Source: Nemopilema nomurai
Lineage: Eukaryota > Cnidaria > Scyphozoa > Rhizostomeae > Rhizostomatidae
Assembly (NCBI GenBank): GCA_003864495.1
Contig: ML133394.1
Coordinates: 2,480,001 to 2,544,000, forward strand
Length of the DNA stretch: 64,000 nt
Direction: 5' to 3'
In this document: positions 47,845 to 61,000 of the stretch, in pieces
Layout: each line of letters opens with the position of its first letter
How positions within the stretch are numbered: the first letter of the stretch is position 1
Translations under genes and position numbers: made by a program
The notes under the pieces: model-generated
What the model was told of the DNA's origin: nothing
The model's input: only the letters and a program-made list of their open reading frames with translations
Databases searched by the model: none

Positions 47845-48818
47845 CTCTTGTGATCATTTACCGGAGAAAACGCCTACGAAAACCAAAGAACTTCCCCATC
47901 ATCAGCTTTCTGCTGGCAGGGTTGATTCAAGGAGCCATCGTTGTTCCCGCCTATTGCTTGAAGCGACTCGACATGCCCAATGTGCCTGACTGGATATGCG
48001 ATTTGTTTCGATTTCCCTACTTCGTTTGCGGGCATATGCTGACGCTGAGTATCCTGCTGGTGGCCATGGACCGGCTGATTGCAATTAACTGGCCGTTCAA
48101 GTACCATGACGCTGTCTCCAAGTGTAAGATGATCACTTGCATTGCTGTCTTCTGGGTAGTGATTATTATCGTCGACTTACTGCCTTTCATCAACGGCAGC
48201 TCCAAAGGCTTGAAGTGCAAGTACGTGCCGTGGAATAGTTGGAGCATAGCAGTTCTCGTCCTTACCATTGTCCTGCCTTTTTTCATCATAACAGTTGCTT
48301 ATGCGTGGATATGGAAGCTAGCAGCTCAGCACGCACGTGAAATTTCAAACACATCTTGCGAACGAGGCAAATCGGAACCTAAGAGAGGTTTCAGGACCTT
48401 TATGGAGCTAAGGGCAACAAAAACCACCCTTCTCCTTGTTGGAATCTTCCTGCTGTGTTGGGCGCCTATTGGCATTTATTACTTGGTGGAAAACCTTTGC
48501 GGCGATTGCATCACTAACGCCGTGTCCACTGGCATGCAGGAGAGCTTTAAATTCTGGGTGAAAGTCATTTCATACACGTCAAGTATTTTCTCACCAGTGG
48601 CCTATTGTTGGCGGACCAGAGAATTTAGGCGAGAAGCAACTTCAATGCGTGTGTCACAATTCAACAACAACTCATTCACGGAGTTCGCTATGAGGCCCTT
48701 GAAAAACAGGAGGAAAAAGACGAGCCGTTGCGTCACGAACGGAAATGCGACGATTGACGGAACAGAGAGTCCGGCCATAAAAGCAGAGCAAATCAGAAGC
48801 GAGGCAGGGAACGAGTAG
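47772..48818 (+). CDS. Class A (rhodopsin-like) orphan G-protein-coupled receptor
   Basis: A 348-residue plasma-membrane receptor encoded in one exon, as is common for lineage-expanded class A GPCRs in cnidarians. Seven hydrophobic segments lie at about 8-30, 41-63, 80-103, 119-140, 156-181, 217-240 and 261-281. Landmarks: Asn22 (1.50), disulphide pair Cys76 and Cys149, MDRLIAI with D100-R101 in place of DRY, CWAP 229-232, and SPVAY 274-278 in place of NPxxY. Asp2.50 appears replaced by Gly50, removing the usual sodium site. The N-terminus is only about seven residues, without glycosylation sites. The tail (282-348) is basic with Ser/Thr. A 5' UTR acceptor (TTCCGTTTCAG) ends at 47742. Ligand unknown. 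Confidence 0.93.
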   Translation: MPSVALPISVLTIVGTATVVINLLTLVIIYRRKRLRKPKNFPIISFLLAGLIQGAIVVPAYCLKRLDMPNVPDWICDLFRFPYFVCGHMLTLSILLVAMDRLIAINWPFKYHDAVSKCKMITCIAVFWVVIIIVDLLPFINGSSKGLKCKYVPWNSWSIAVLVLTIVLPFFIITVAYAWIWKLAAQHAREISNTSCERGKSEPKRGFRTFMELRATKTTLLLVGIFLLCWAPIGIYYLVENLCGDCITNAVSTGMQESFKFWVKVISYTSSIFSPVAYCWRTREFRREATSMRVSQFNNNSFTEFAMRPLKNRRKKTSRCVTNGNATIDGTESPAIKAEQIRSEAGNE

Positions 48819-51745
48819 GGCCGTGGTCTGTCTGTCTGTGTGTTTGCGGCGTGGCTGGCTAATCACGTGCAAGTATGTAGGAGGAAGAGCAGTCAAGAAT
48901 CAATGATGAAATTCACATCGACCAAAGAGGAACATTGAAAAGTAATACTATAATAATGATTGACCCAAAAACACCGACAAGGTAGTTAGGTAGACTATAC
49001 TACTTCCATTCATTAAATTTGGAATACGTAGTCACGTGGTAACAAGCAGTTTATATTGATCAGTTGGTCTTGCTGCCGTGTGGTATCACGTGATGCTGCA
49101 AATAGCAACGATCGTCGTTTCCACCTTGTCAAGGGAATTTCCGCCTTGTGAAATTTCTTCTTCCATTTTTCTAATATACAGACAAAATCAAGCATCCAAC
49201 ACTACGGACGTCATCTATTTCTTAATGCAAGAGGCATGCATTCTTGGATTTTGTCTGTAAAGCGTGTAGCTTGAGATTTAACATTTCACGCTTCCACTCT
49301 CCTCCAGTCAATGCTGATTTTCCTAATTGTGATGTCTCGTGTCATTAAAATACGTATATATGACCCCCAGTCCCCATCACTTCTGAATTTTCCGAATAAT
49401 GCTTCGCGTGATTTAAATACGTATATTTGAGATATTTTGTCAAAACTTGACTTTGTTTACAATGATAATTGCCTGGTTCATTATTGAGCAAAATAATTAT
49501 GAAATCTCCCAGGGCCTTTGAAGACCCTCAATGGACCCGATTAAATACACATGTGGAATTCATTTTTTAGCAGCCGTTATTGAAATAATTCCCGAAGGCT
49601 TCCATTCTGGTACAACAGAATTGTTTAACGACTAGTATGCTAAATGATTGCTGTCAAACATATCCACTTTGCTATATACAGCTGAAAGTAAATGTTACAA
49701 ACAAGAAATGGACTTGTCAACTTAGAATACAAAGCAGCTAAATAGCAAAAGTTGTGACAAATATTAACTACTCATTCATGGTTTTCGAATTACTCTATAT
49801 TCGTATACTAAATGTCGATGCCAATAATTCACCTTCAAGATTTTCAAGATTTGATTAAAAGATATCAAAACCCTATACCTAGTTCACTTATTTGGTAAAC
49901 CTTACAATCACGACCACGATTCAACCTCTTCTAAAAATTTCATCACTGGAATTGCGTCTGATGACCATGCTCTGAGCATTGCTAAATATTTGCCTGGCTA
50001 GAGTTTTCATAGCATAAAATACAGCTCCCGATACATTAAAATGGCCTAAGACCTAATGTCACAGTCTGACAAGTCGCTTTACGATAATGACAAAGATCTG
50101 ATCATCTATCTTGAAAACAATGGCTTTAAAGATTCACAAAGAATAACCTTGCAAAAGATCCGGCTTGACAAAACCACATTTACCATTGAAGGTATCGGCA
50201 AATGTTTATAAAACAATTTCTGTTTATTTTACTCATTTTTTAGGACAGGTGGTATAAGAAACAATGATAACGCTTCGATGTGGAATACTGTATATGGAAG
50301 GTATTTGGGATGGACACCAAACTTACTTAACTTTATCGCATGAAAGTGACTTGTCCTTTAAAGATTCACCTTAGATTGTCTGGCGCTCTGGTCTATTTAA
50401 ACCAAAGTAGTTTATAAAAGAAGTTTATTAAGCAGTAGGTGATATGCTTTTCGTGGAGATTGGCATGGTCCTCAAAGGATTTTGGCTAAAATCTATACTA
50501 AAATATATTCATTCAGAACTGCCTCTTTAACAACTTATCTATTTCACATAAAAAGCTTGGCCTGCCTTTTCGAAATGCTCGAAATACAGTAAACACCATT
50601 TTGAACCTATGGAAACCATTAAACAGTAGAACACTATCGAAAAAAAGAATGCGGTGGGAAGAAGAAATCTAATTACCAGTTGGATGTGCCATATTCTTTT
50701 CCATTTATAGTCTGTACTGACTTAAACAGCCGATCTGAGTTAGTTCCCTTGAAGAAAAAGCCGTCGCAAGTAATTTAGTCGAATGCCGAAAGCAGTTAAA
50801 AGTGGGAAAAACATGAGAAAATTTTGATTCAGCCATATAACGGAAATAGAAATGTATGAGAACCTATTGGGAACAAAATCCTGTGTTTGGACTTGACCTG
50901 TAATTCTGCAATTCTTTTATTCAAGAAAAGCAATTTAGTTTTTCCCAGAAATGTTTGCCAATTATGTCTTATTTTCGGACACTCTAACACACTAGGCAGG
51001 AGAACACAAATATTTGTTCAATGATACTTTTAAGGTCGCACTTTTGGCTTACAAAATCCGTTACCTTTTCAGCCAGTATTGCTAACGAATCGATTGCAGA
51101 TTACTCACCAAAGTAGAACTCAATTTACTACACAGTAAAGATTAATTTTTTGAAAAAGTTAACACAATCAAAATCATAAAATTTGCTTATGCCGATATTT
51201 TATACTAATGTTATAACTATAAACAGAATCTCGTCAAGATTGTCACTGGGAGCGGAATAACAGAATTATTGTCAGAAACTTAATAAGAAACTTACTATTG
51301 AATATTAACGTGGCGGCAACAGATGTTCTACGAAAAAAGATAATCAACAATTGATTTAGACAATACAGATGTATCTCGTGGATGAATGAAAAAAGTCAAC
51401 AATTATTTTCGTACCTGCTTGGCAATCAAAAGGCTTCAGGTAGCTTATGGCCCACTTTTGGATGATAAGCTGATGATGATTTCTAAAACAATTAGAAATA
51501 TACAGCTCTTTTGACATACTTCTCTCACCAACAAAATCTCTTGCTTTATTCATAATTTACAAAATCGTTGCTATTATCACCTGAAAGTTACCTGAGTGTT
51601 AAAAAGTCAATCCTCAAGATGGCATGTCCTGGTGCATGCTCAAGTTATAACAAATGGCTCAACATTAATTGAGTTTGTAGATATTATTAGTAGTGAAATG
51701 CATTGCAGTAAAACGTAGAAGCATTATCACAAGGAAACAGCTCTT
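48819..51745. other. Non-coding DNA downstream of the GPCR
   Basis: No gene could be supported. A 51-codon ATG frame at 50056-50211 is the only mildly protein-like stretch. No canonical AATAAA close to the receptor stop. Confidence 0.4.
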
Positions 51746-51990
51746 TGCAATCACCATTAAAGGCATTGAGTCATGGTAAATAGCGGTTTTCAACGGGCTG
51801 TTGTCTGTTTTCATGTGATAAATCGGCTTTCATGTGATCAGACCAACAACTGCGAGGTTAAAACATCATGTGTGCAGTTTGCTTGACAGCCAATCAGATT
51901 AAACGGAGCTATCATAATGACTCAGCAATTTTTGCAATTTTGGTATACGCTTTCCATTCATCATGACTCAATGCATTTAATGGTAGCAAC
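51746..51990. mobile_element. Short TIR element
   Basis: Left ACCATTAAAGGCATTGAGTC and, at the right end read backwards, ACCATTAAATGCATTGAGTC form inverted repeats of about 23 bp (51753-51775 and 51961-51983). The interior has two direct TTTCATGTGAT copies and no coding capacity. Confidence 0.65.
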
Positions 51991-52379
51991 ACATTTTAGA
52001 AGATTTCCAGTTAAATCCATGATCACAGCTTAAAAAATTATTAAACAAGAAATTGATTATTATTATTAGAGTGGACAGAGTCTTTCTGCTAACTTTCATT
52101 GACCTTTCTTTTTCCTGGGGAACAAATTCGTTCTTCTTTGCGTAAAATTACTTTTTGCCTGGGGCTATTTTCCATGAAACTGGCCGACTTCTTAGATTCT
52201 TTTCGTGTCTAAAACAACGACTGATGATGACTATCAACTAGAACAGCTGACGTTGGCTTCCTTTTTGTATTTTTAGCTTTCCTTTTTTTCGTTTCATGAC
52301 ATGATGCCAAATTTGAGCAAGTGCAAATCAAGCCATAGCCGGCAGCTTTAAGCTAATTTTTTCTTATTTATAGAAATTA

Positions 52380-53940
52380 ATAACAATACAATTTTACATT
52401 GACTATACTACCCTAATTACTGTACTACACTACAGGGAAGACGATACCATGAGGAGCGAAAGACAATGACTACCCCATGGCCGATACATAAAAACGCACA
52501 ACATTAAACAAAGATAGAAAGAAATATAACTAAAACTAGGTAGACTAACTACGAATACAGAGTAAACAGACAAAATGTAGATGCAAATGTATAGGAGTGT
52601 GCAGCAATGGAATATTTTAAACGCTCTGAAGCATGAATGAATTTGAGCGTTGCCTGAAGTGGCTTCTTATTTGAGTCAACGGTTAGTCGCTCGTCGCCAT
52701 ACAAAATGAATTTGAGTGAAACTTCATCTGAAAGAGACAAAAAACTACGAGGGAGTAATATTGCATTCACACTACTGAGAAGATCAGATCTAGGCCGGTT
52801 ATACGAATGACAGAGCAGCAGGAAGTGTTCCGTGTCCTCTACCCCATCATTTGCGGGACCAGAAGGGTTGAATGCATCTCAAAGGTTATGCTTATATTTA
52901 TGATAATTTAGTTTACTCAGTCCTACCCGTAGCTGAGTAAGAACAGCTAAACCTTTTGGATAATGAATACCGTATACTAGTTTAGGAGTGGGTCGGATAA
53001 GCTTCGACAATTTTGTTTTAAAAATATTTAGTGAGGGTGATAACCCAATCTCTGGGTCAAGTGTGTTCCATTCAGTGAGACAGTCTGGTGTAAAAAGTTG
53101 TTCTTGAATCTTGTCCTTCTTGCCCTCATCTGCCCAACTGCATTTGCATTACGAAAAGAATACGCAGCTTGCGATAAATGTGGAATAGGGTATCTTGTGT
53201 AGTCAGGGGTAATATCGTTGAAAATCTTGTAAAAAAAACGCGGCGTCTGCTCCAACATCGTAGGCTTAGGGATTCCAAGCCAAGTTGGTCGTAGTGTTTT
53301 CACGAGATGTTCCTTTCCATGCTTCAGTCACTGCTATTGCATCAGAATATTGAACTATTTCAAGTTTTTCCATATGATTATTCAGAGAGGTATCATAACT
53401 TAAATCGCATTTTTTGGGTAGGATGTGGAAAATGACATAACCGTAGTCTAAGTGTGGCCTCATATACAATCTATACAATTCAGTTAAAGTGTTGTAAGTC
53501 AAATACTGTGAAAGAAATTTTATTATTTCTATTCCGCATCTACATTTTATTATAATTGACTGAATGTGAGTGGAAAAGACAATTTAAAATAAAGGATGAT
53601 GCCAAGATGTCTATGTTCATTCTTTTTTATGACTGAGATGTAATTGGATAGAAGTGGTGGACGATCGGCGGCAATTTTCTTTGAGAAAAGGTCCCCTCAA
53701 CTGCTTGTATAGTTGGGTCGGGATTAAAAACCATACGCCAATTATATGCCCAGCTTTTGATAATGTCAAGATCATGATTCATGTCTGAAGCAGCCTGATC
53801 AGGATTATGAACAATGGTGAAGAGTGAGATATCATCGGCAAAGAGTTTGACATTACATTTAAGATTATCCGTCAAGTCGTTGATGTACACAAGGAAGAAA
53901 AGTAGGCCTAAAATAGACCCTTGAGAAACACACTGCAAAA
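52380..53940 (-). mobile_element. Decayed, 5'-truncated non-LTR retrotransposon (LINE)
   Basis: Reading on the minus strand, 53940 to about 53630 encodes the reverse transcriptase core: VSQGSILG, YINDLTDNL, FADDISLF (catalytic FADD box) and NPDPT. After an indel and several stops (53500-53640), 53502-53266 encodes LYRLYMRPHLDYG, and 53303-53028 encodes FFYKIFNDITPDYT with an arginine-rich segment. The C-terminal part is at 52770-52549 (LYGDERLT, LKFIHASE). Order and spacing match CR1/L2-type elements. The element is dead: frameshifts, stops, and no endonuclease domain or 5' part. Confidence 0.9.
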
Positions 53941-54597
53941 TGAAACCAAAGATACTTCAGAACACCTCAAACAAACAAAACTATTTGCCTCTCACTTGAC
54001 AGTTTGTCTAGATCATGCAAAGGGAACATGAGGCTTCCTCCCTTGATCCTGATTTCTAGGACAAACTAGCTATCTTGAAAACAAATTACAAATATATGAA
54101 CTCTATCAAGTAATTTGTAGTACCTGTCGTCTTGAGGCCTTTTAGAAAGGCAAGTAATTCGATATAAAGATATCTTGTGTTAAAAGCTACAATGATAATC
54201 TACACGTTCATAGAAGCAAGACGACCACTTTAGTATTAAGATTAAACCAGCTATTCGTCTGTGTCTCAAAAACGTTAGGGAGAATATGGAATTCAAAAGA
54301 TAAAATCTTAGGTCAGCCTTTGAATCTTGGAAAAACTGTTGCACTGACGCACTTAGAAGAAACACAAATGGCGGAAAAAGTAACTTTCTCCTGCACATGG
54401 GAAACTTAGAGTCCACCATATCATTCTATTATCTTTAAACCTTTCTGATTGGCTTAAACAATTTAAACAAAGCACGTGAATGGCTTGATGAGAAATTTTC
54501 TCTTTTCTAAAAACAATCATCTACATAGCAACTGAAATTATGTTAGTTACTACGCAGGCGGAATAATACTTTATCATTTAGCGCACACTGCCGACAG
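53941..54597. other. Non-coding DNA between the LINE and the satellite
   Basis: No gene supported; a 79-codon minus-strand frame at 54180-54419 has no recognisable features. Confidence 0.4.
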
Positions 54598-54639
54598 CCA
54601 ATCAATATTACGTCACAATCAAACAATTGTATATAAAAG
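54598..54639 (+). promoter_or_regulatory. Candidate CCAAT / CRE-half / TATA promoter
   Basis: CCAAT at 54598, TACGTCA at 54609 and TATATAAAAG at 54630-54639 occur in the order and spacing of a TATA-type polymerase II promoter. A start near 54662-54668 would transcribe rightwards towards the satellite. No coding exon was found directly downstream. Confidence 0.35.
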
Positions 54640-54964
54640 CAACACCAATCCAAATACACTTTTAGTTGCATCAGGGTCCAGTCGAAACCTGGAGGATGGA
54701 CCAATTAGCAATGTTTCGTACAAGGGAGGCCTGACGGAAAGATCAACAAATTAGCAAAAATTCATTGGCACAAAGAAAAATCAGTGAGTGGGAAATCTTT
54801 GAAATTTCATTACAATATTACCATCGTGCAATTGCAGTTTACAAATCGATGACACTGTAAATATTCATTTAGGGTTCAAGTAATCAGAAAAGAACCATAT
54901 AAATGAGAAAATCGGACTGGAGGAGCAATGGACGCAAAAGTTATGACAAAAGAATCTCGGCTTT

Positions 54965-55000
54965 AGATGGTGATAGTGATGGTGATGGTGATAATGATGG
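54965..55000. repeat. (GATGGT)n-like simple repeat
   Basis: GATGGTGATAGTGATGGTGA-type units directly in front of the satellite array. Confidence 0.85.
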
Positions 55001-55018
55001 AAGAGTAGCGCACAATAG

Positions 55019-58000
55019 GATAGTTCAACCTTCCTTGCACAAAAATAGTCAATGAAGTGGAAATGATGCAGTTATATTTCAAAACGGATATTCAGCTGCA
55101 AAGATGGTGGATATTATTGCTTAGTATGGTTGTTCAACCTTCTTCGCACAAAAATCGTCATTGAAGTGGAAATGATGCAGTTACGTATCAAAAGGATATT
55201 CAGCTGGTAAGATGGTGGATATTATTACTTAGTATGGCTGTTCAACCTTCTTGGCACAAAAAACGCCATTGAAGTGGAAATGATGCAGTTATATATCAAA
55301 AAGGATATTCAGCTGCAAAGATGGTGGATATTATTGCTTAGTATGGTTGTTCAACCTTCTTCGCACAAAAATCGTCATTGAAGTGAAAATGATGCAGTTA
55401 CATATCAAAAAGGATATTCAGCTGCAAAGATGGTGGATATTATTACTTAGTATGGCTGTTCAACCTTCTTCACATAAAAATCGTCATTGAAGTGGAAATA
55501 ATGCAGATACATATCAAAAAGGATATTCAGCTGCAAAGATGGTGGATATTATTGCTTAGTATGGCTGTTCAACCTTCTTGGCACAAAAATTCTCATTGAA
55601 GTGGAAATGATGCAGTTATATATCAAAAAGGATATTCAGCTGCAAAGATGGTGGATATTATGCTTAGTATGGCTGTTCAACCTTCTTCGCATAAAAATCG
55701 TCATTGAAGTGGAAATGATGCAGTTTACATATCAAAAAGGATATTCAGCTGCAAAGATTGTGGAAATTATGCTTAGTATGGCTGTTCAACTTTCTTCGCA
55801 CGAAAATCGCCATCGAAATGGAAATGATGCAGCTATATATCATAAAGGAAATTCAGCTGTAAAGATGGTGGATATTATTACTTAGTATGGCTGTTCAACC
55901 TTCTTCGCATAAAAATCGTCATTGAAGTGGAAATGATGCAGTTATATATCAAAAAGGATATTCAGCTGCAAAGATGGTGGATATTATGCTTAGTATGGCT
56001 GTTCAACCTTCTTCGCACAAAATCGTCATCGAAATGGAAATGATGCAGTATATATCAAAAAGGATATTCAGCTGCAAAGATGGTGGATATTTTCTTAGTA
56101 TGGCTGTTCAACCTTCTTCGCACAAAAATCGTCATCGAAGTGGAAATGATGCAGTTAATATCAAAAAGGATATTCAGCTGCAAAGATGGTGGATATTATT
56201 GCTTAGTATGGCTGTTCAACCTTCTTCGCACAAAAATCGTCATTGAAGTGGAAATGATGCAGTTAATATCAAAAAGGATATTCAGCTGCAAAGATGGTGG
56301 ATATTATTTTAGTATGGCTGTTCAACCTTCTTCGCACAAAAATCGTCATCGAAATGGAAATGATGCAGTTATATATCAAAAGGATATTCAGCTGCAAAGA
56401 TGGTGGATATTGCTTAGTATGGCTGTTCAACCTTCTTCGCACAAAAATCGTCATTGAAGTGGAAATGATGCAGTTATATATCAAAAAGGATATTCAGCTG
56501 CAAAGATGGTGGATATTATTGCTTAGTATGGCTGTTCAACCTTCTTCGCACAAAATCGTCATTGAAGTGGAAATGATGCAGTTATATATCAAAAAGGATA
56601 TTCAGCTGCAAAGATGGTGGATATTATGCTTAGTATGGCTGTTCAACCTTCTTCGCACAAAATCGTCATTGAAGTGGAAATGATGCAGTTATATATCAAA
56701 AAGGATATTCAGCTGCAAAGATGGTGGATATTATTGCTTAGTATGGCTGTTCAACCTTCTTCGCACAAAATCGTCATTGAAGTGGAAATGATGCAGTTAT
56801 ATATCAAAAAGGATATTCAGCTGCAAAGATGGTGGATATTATGCTTAGTATGGCTGTTCAACCTTCTTCGCACAAAAATCGTCATTGAAGTGGAAATGAT
56901 GCAGTTACATATCAAAAAGGATATTCAGCTGCAAAGATGGTGGATATTATGCTTAGTATGGCTGTTCAACCTTCTTCGCACAAAAATCGTCATCGAAATG
57001 GAAATGATGCAGTTATATATCAAAAAGGATATTCAGCTGCAAAGATGGTGGATATTATGCTTAGTATGGCTGTTCAACCTTCTTCGCACAAAAATCGTCA
57101 TTGAAGTGGAAATGATGCAGTTATATATCAAAAAGGATATTCAGCTGCAAAGATGGTGGATATTATTGCTTAGTATGGCTGTTCAACCTTCTTCGCACAA
57201 AATCGTCATTGAAGTGGAAATGATGCAGTTATATATCAAAAAGGATATTCAGCTGCAAAGATGGTGGATATTATTGCTTAGTATGGCTGTTCAACCTTCT
57301 TCGCACAAAATCGTCATTGAAGTGGAAATGATGCAGTTATATATCAAAAAGGATATTCAGCTGCAAAGATGGTGGATATTATGCTTAGTATGGCTGTTCA
57401 ACCTTCTTCGCACAAAAATCGTCATTGAAGTGGAAATGATGCAGTTATATATCAAAAAGGATATTCAGCTGCAAAGATGGTGGATATTTGCTTAGTATGG
57501 CTGTTCAACCTTCTTCGCACAAAATCGTCATCGAAATGGAAATGATGCAGTTATATATCAAAAAGGATATTCAGCTGCAAAGATGGTGGATATTATGCTT
57601 AGTATGGCTGTTCAACCTTCTTCGCACAAAAATCGTCATTGAAGTGGAAATGATGCAGTTATATATCAAAAAGGATATTCAGCTGCAAAGATGGTGGATA
57701 TTATTGCTTAGTATGGCTGTTCAACCTTCTTCGCACAAAAATCGTCATTGAAGTGGAAATGATGCAGTTATATATCAAAAAGGATATTCAGCTGCAAAGA
57801 TGGTGGATATTATTGCTTAGTATGGCTGTTCAACCTTCTTCGCACAAAAATCGTCATTGAAGTGGAAATGATGCAGTTATATATCAAAAAGGATATTCAG
57901 CTGCAAAGATGGTGGATATTATTGCTTAGTATGGCTGTTCAACCTTCTTCGCACAAAAATCGTCATTGAAGTGGAAATGATGCAGTTATATATCAAAAAG

Positions 58001-61000
58001 GATATTCAGCTGCAAAGATGGTGGATATTATTGCTTAGTATGGCTGTTCAACCTTCTTCGCACAAAAATCGTCATTGAAGTGGAAATGATGCAGTTATAT
58101 CAAAAAGGATATTCAGCTGCAAAGATGGTGGATATTATTGCTTAGTATGGCTGTTCAACCTTCTTCGCACAAAAATCGTCATTGAAGTGGAAATGATGCA
58201 GTTATATATCAAAAAGGATATTCAGCTGCAAAGATGGTGGATATTATTGCTTAGTATGGCTGTTCAACCTTCTTCGCACAAAAATCGTCATTGAAGTGGA
58301 AATGATGCAGTTATATATCAAAAAGGATATTCAGCTGCAAAGATGGTGGATATTATTGCTTAGTATGGCTGTTCAACCTTCTTCGCACAAAAATCGTCAT
58401 TGAAGTGGAAATGATGCAGTTATATATCAAAAAGGATATTCAGCTGCAAAGATGTGTGGATATTATTGCTTAGTATGGCTGTTCAACCTTCTTCGCACAA
58501 AAATCGTCATTGAAGTGGAAATGATGCAGTTATATATCAAAAAGGATATTCAGCTGCAAAGATGGTGGATATTATTTTAGTATGGCTGTTCAACCTTCTT
58601 CGCACAAAAATCGTCATTGAAGTGGAAATGATGCAGTTATATATCAAAAAGGATATTCAGCTGCAAAGATGGTGGATATTATTGCTTAGTATGGCTGTTC
58701 AACCTTCTTCGCACAAAAATCGTCATTGAAGTGGAAATGATGCAGTTATATATCAAAAAGGATATTCAGCTGCAAAGATGGTGGATATTATTGCTTAGTA
58801 TGGCTGTTCAACCTTCTTCGCACAAAAATCGTCATTGAAGTGGAAATGATGCAGTTATATATCAAAAAGGATATTCAGCTGCAAAGATGGTGGATATTAT
58901 TGCTTAGTATGGCTGTTCAACCTTCTTCGCACAAAAATCGTCATTGAAGTGGAAATGATGCAGTTATATATCAAAAAGGATATTCAGCTGCAAAGATGGT
59001 GGATATTATTGCTTAGTATGGCTGTTCAACCTTCTTCGCACAAAAATCGTCATTGAAGTGGAAATGATGCAGTTATATATCAAAAAGGATATTCAGCTGC
59101 AAAGATGGTGGATATTATTGCTTAGTATGGCTGTTCAACCTTCTTCGCACAAAAATCGTCATTGAAGTGGAAATGATGCAGTTATATATCAAAAAGGATA
59201 TTCAGCTGCAAAGATGGTGGATATTATTGCTTAGTATGGCTGTTCAACCTTCTTCGCACAAAAATCGTCATTGAAGTGGAAATGATGCAGTTATATATCA
59301 AAAAGGATATTCAGCTGCAAAGATGGTGGATATTATTGCTTAGTATGGCTGTTCAACCTTCTTCGCACAAAAATCGTCATTGAAGTGGAAATGATGCAGT
59401 TATATATCAAAAAGGATATTCAGCTGCAAAGATGGTGGATATTATTGCTTAGTATGGCTGTTCAACCTTCTTCGCACAAAAATCGTCATTGAAGTGGAAA
59501 TGATGCAGTTATATATCAAAAAGGATATTCAGCTGCAAAGATGGTGGATATTATTGCTTAGTATGGCTGTTCAACCTTCTTCGCACAAAAATCGTCATTG
59601 AAGTGGAAATGATGCAGTTATATATCAAAAAGGATATTCAGCTGCAAAGATGGTGGATATTATTGCTTAGTATGGCTGTTCAACCTTCTTCGCACAAAAA
59701 TCGTCATTGAAGTGGAAATGATGCAGTTATATATCAAAAAGGATATTCAGCTGCAAAGATGGTGGATATTATTGCTTAGTATGGCTGTTCAACCTTCTTC
59801 GCACAAAAATCGTCATTGAAGTGGAAATGATGCAGTTATATATCAAAAAGGATATTCAGCTGCAAAGATGGTGGATATTATGCTTAGTATGGCTGTTCAA
59901 CCTTCTTCGCACAAAATCGTCATTGAAGTGGATGCAGTTAATATCAAAAAGGATATTCAGCTGCAAAGATGGTGGATATTATGCTTAGTATGGCTGTTCA
60001 ACCTTCTTCGCACAAAAATCGTCATTGAAGTGGAAATGATGCAGTTATATATCAAAAAGGATATTCAGCTGCAAAGATGTGGATATTATGCTTAGTATGG
60101 CTGTTCAACCTTCTTCGCACAAAAATCGTCATTGAAGTGGAAATGCAGTTTATATCAAAAAGGATATTCAGCTGCAAAGATGGTGGATATTATTGCTTAG
60201 TATGGCTGTTCAACCTTCTTCGCACAAAAATCGTCATTGAAGTGGAAATGATGCAGTTTACATATCAAAAGGATATTCAGCTGCAAAGATGGTGGATATT
60301 ATGCTTAGTATGGCTGTTCAACCTTCTTCGCACAAAATCGTCATTGAAGTGGAAATGATGCAGTTATATATCAAAAAGGATATTCAGCTGCAAAGATGGT
60401 GGATATTATTGCTTAGTATGGCTGTTCAACCTTCTTCGCACAAAAATCGTCATCGAAGAAATGATGCAGTTATATATCAAAAAGGATATTCAGCTGCAAA
60501 GATGGTGGATATTATTGCTTAGTATGGCTGTTCAACCTTCTTCGCACAAAAATCGTCATTGAAGTGGAAATGATGCAGTTATATCAAAAAGGATATTCAG
60601 CTGCAAAGATGGTGGATATTATTGCTTAGTATGGCTGTTCAACCTTCTTCGCACAAAAATCGTCATTGAAGTGGAAATGATGCAGTTATATATCAAAAAG
60701 GATATTCAGCTGCAAAGATGGTGGATATTATTGCTTAGTATGGCTGTTCAACCTTCTTCGCACAAAAATCGTCATTGAAGTGGAAATGATGCAGTTATAT
60801 ATCAAAAAGGATATTCAGCTGCAAAGATGGTGGATATTATTGCTTAGTATGGCTGTTCAACCTTCTTCGCACAAAAATCGTCATTGAAGTGGAAATGATG
60901 CAGTTATATATCAAAAAGGATATTCAGCTGCAAAGATGGTGGATATTATTGCTTAGTATGGCTGTTCAACCTTCTTCGCACAAAAATCGTCATTGAAGTG

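Noticed and set aside
50056..50211. 51-codon ATG frame with acidic, Lys-rich composition
   Set aside because: Short, no splice partner, no recognisable domain; mildly protein-like but not supportable.
53990..54419. 79-codon minus-strand frame near the LINE as possible upstream LINE coding sequence
   Set aside because: No reverse transcriptase or endonuclease motifs; hydrophobic content looks random.
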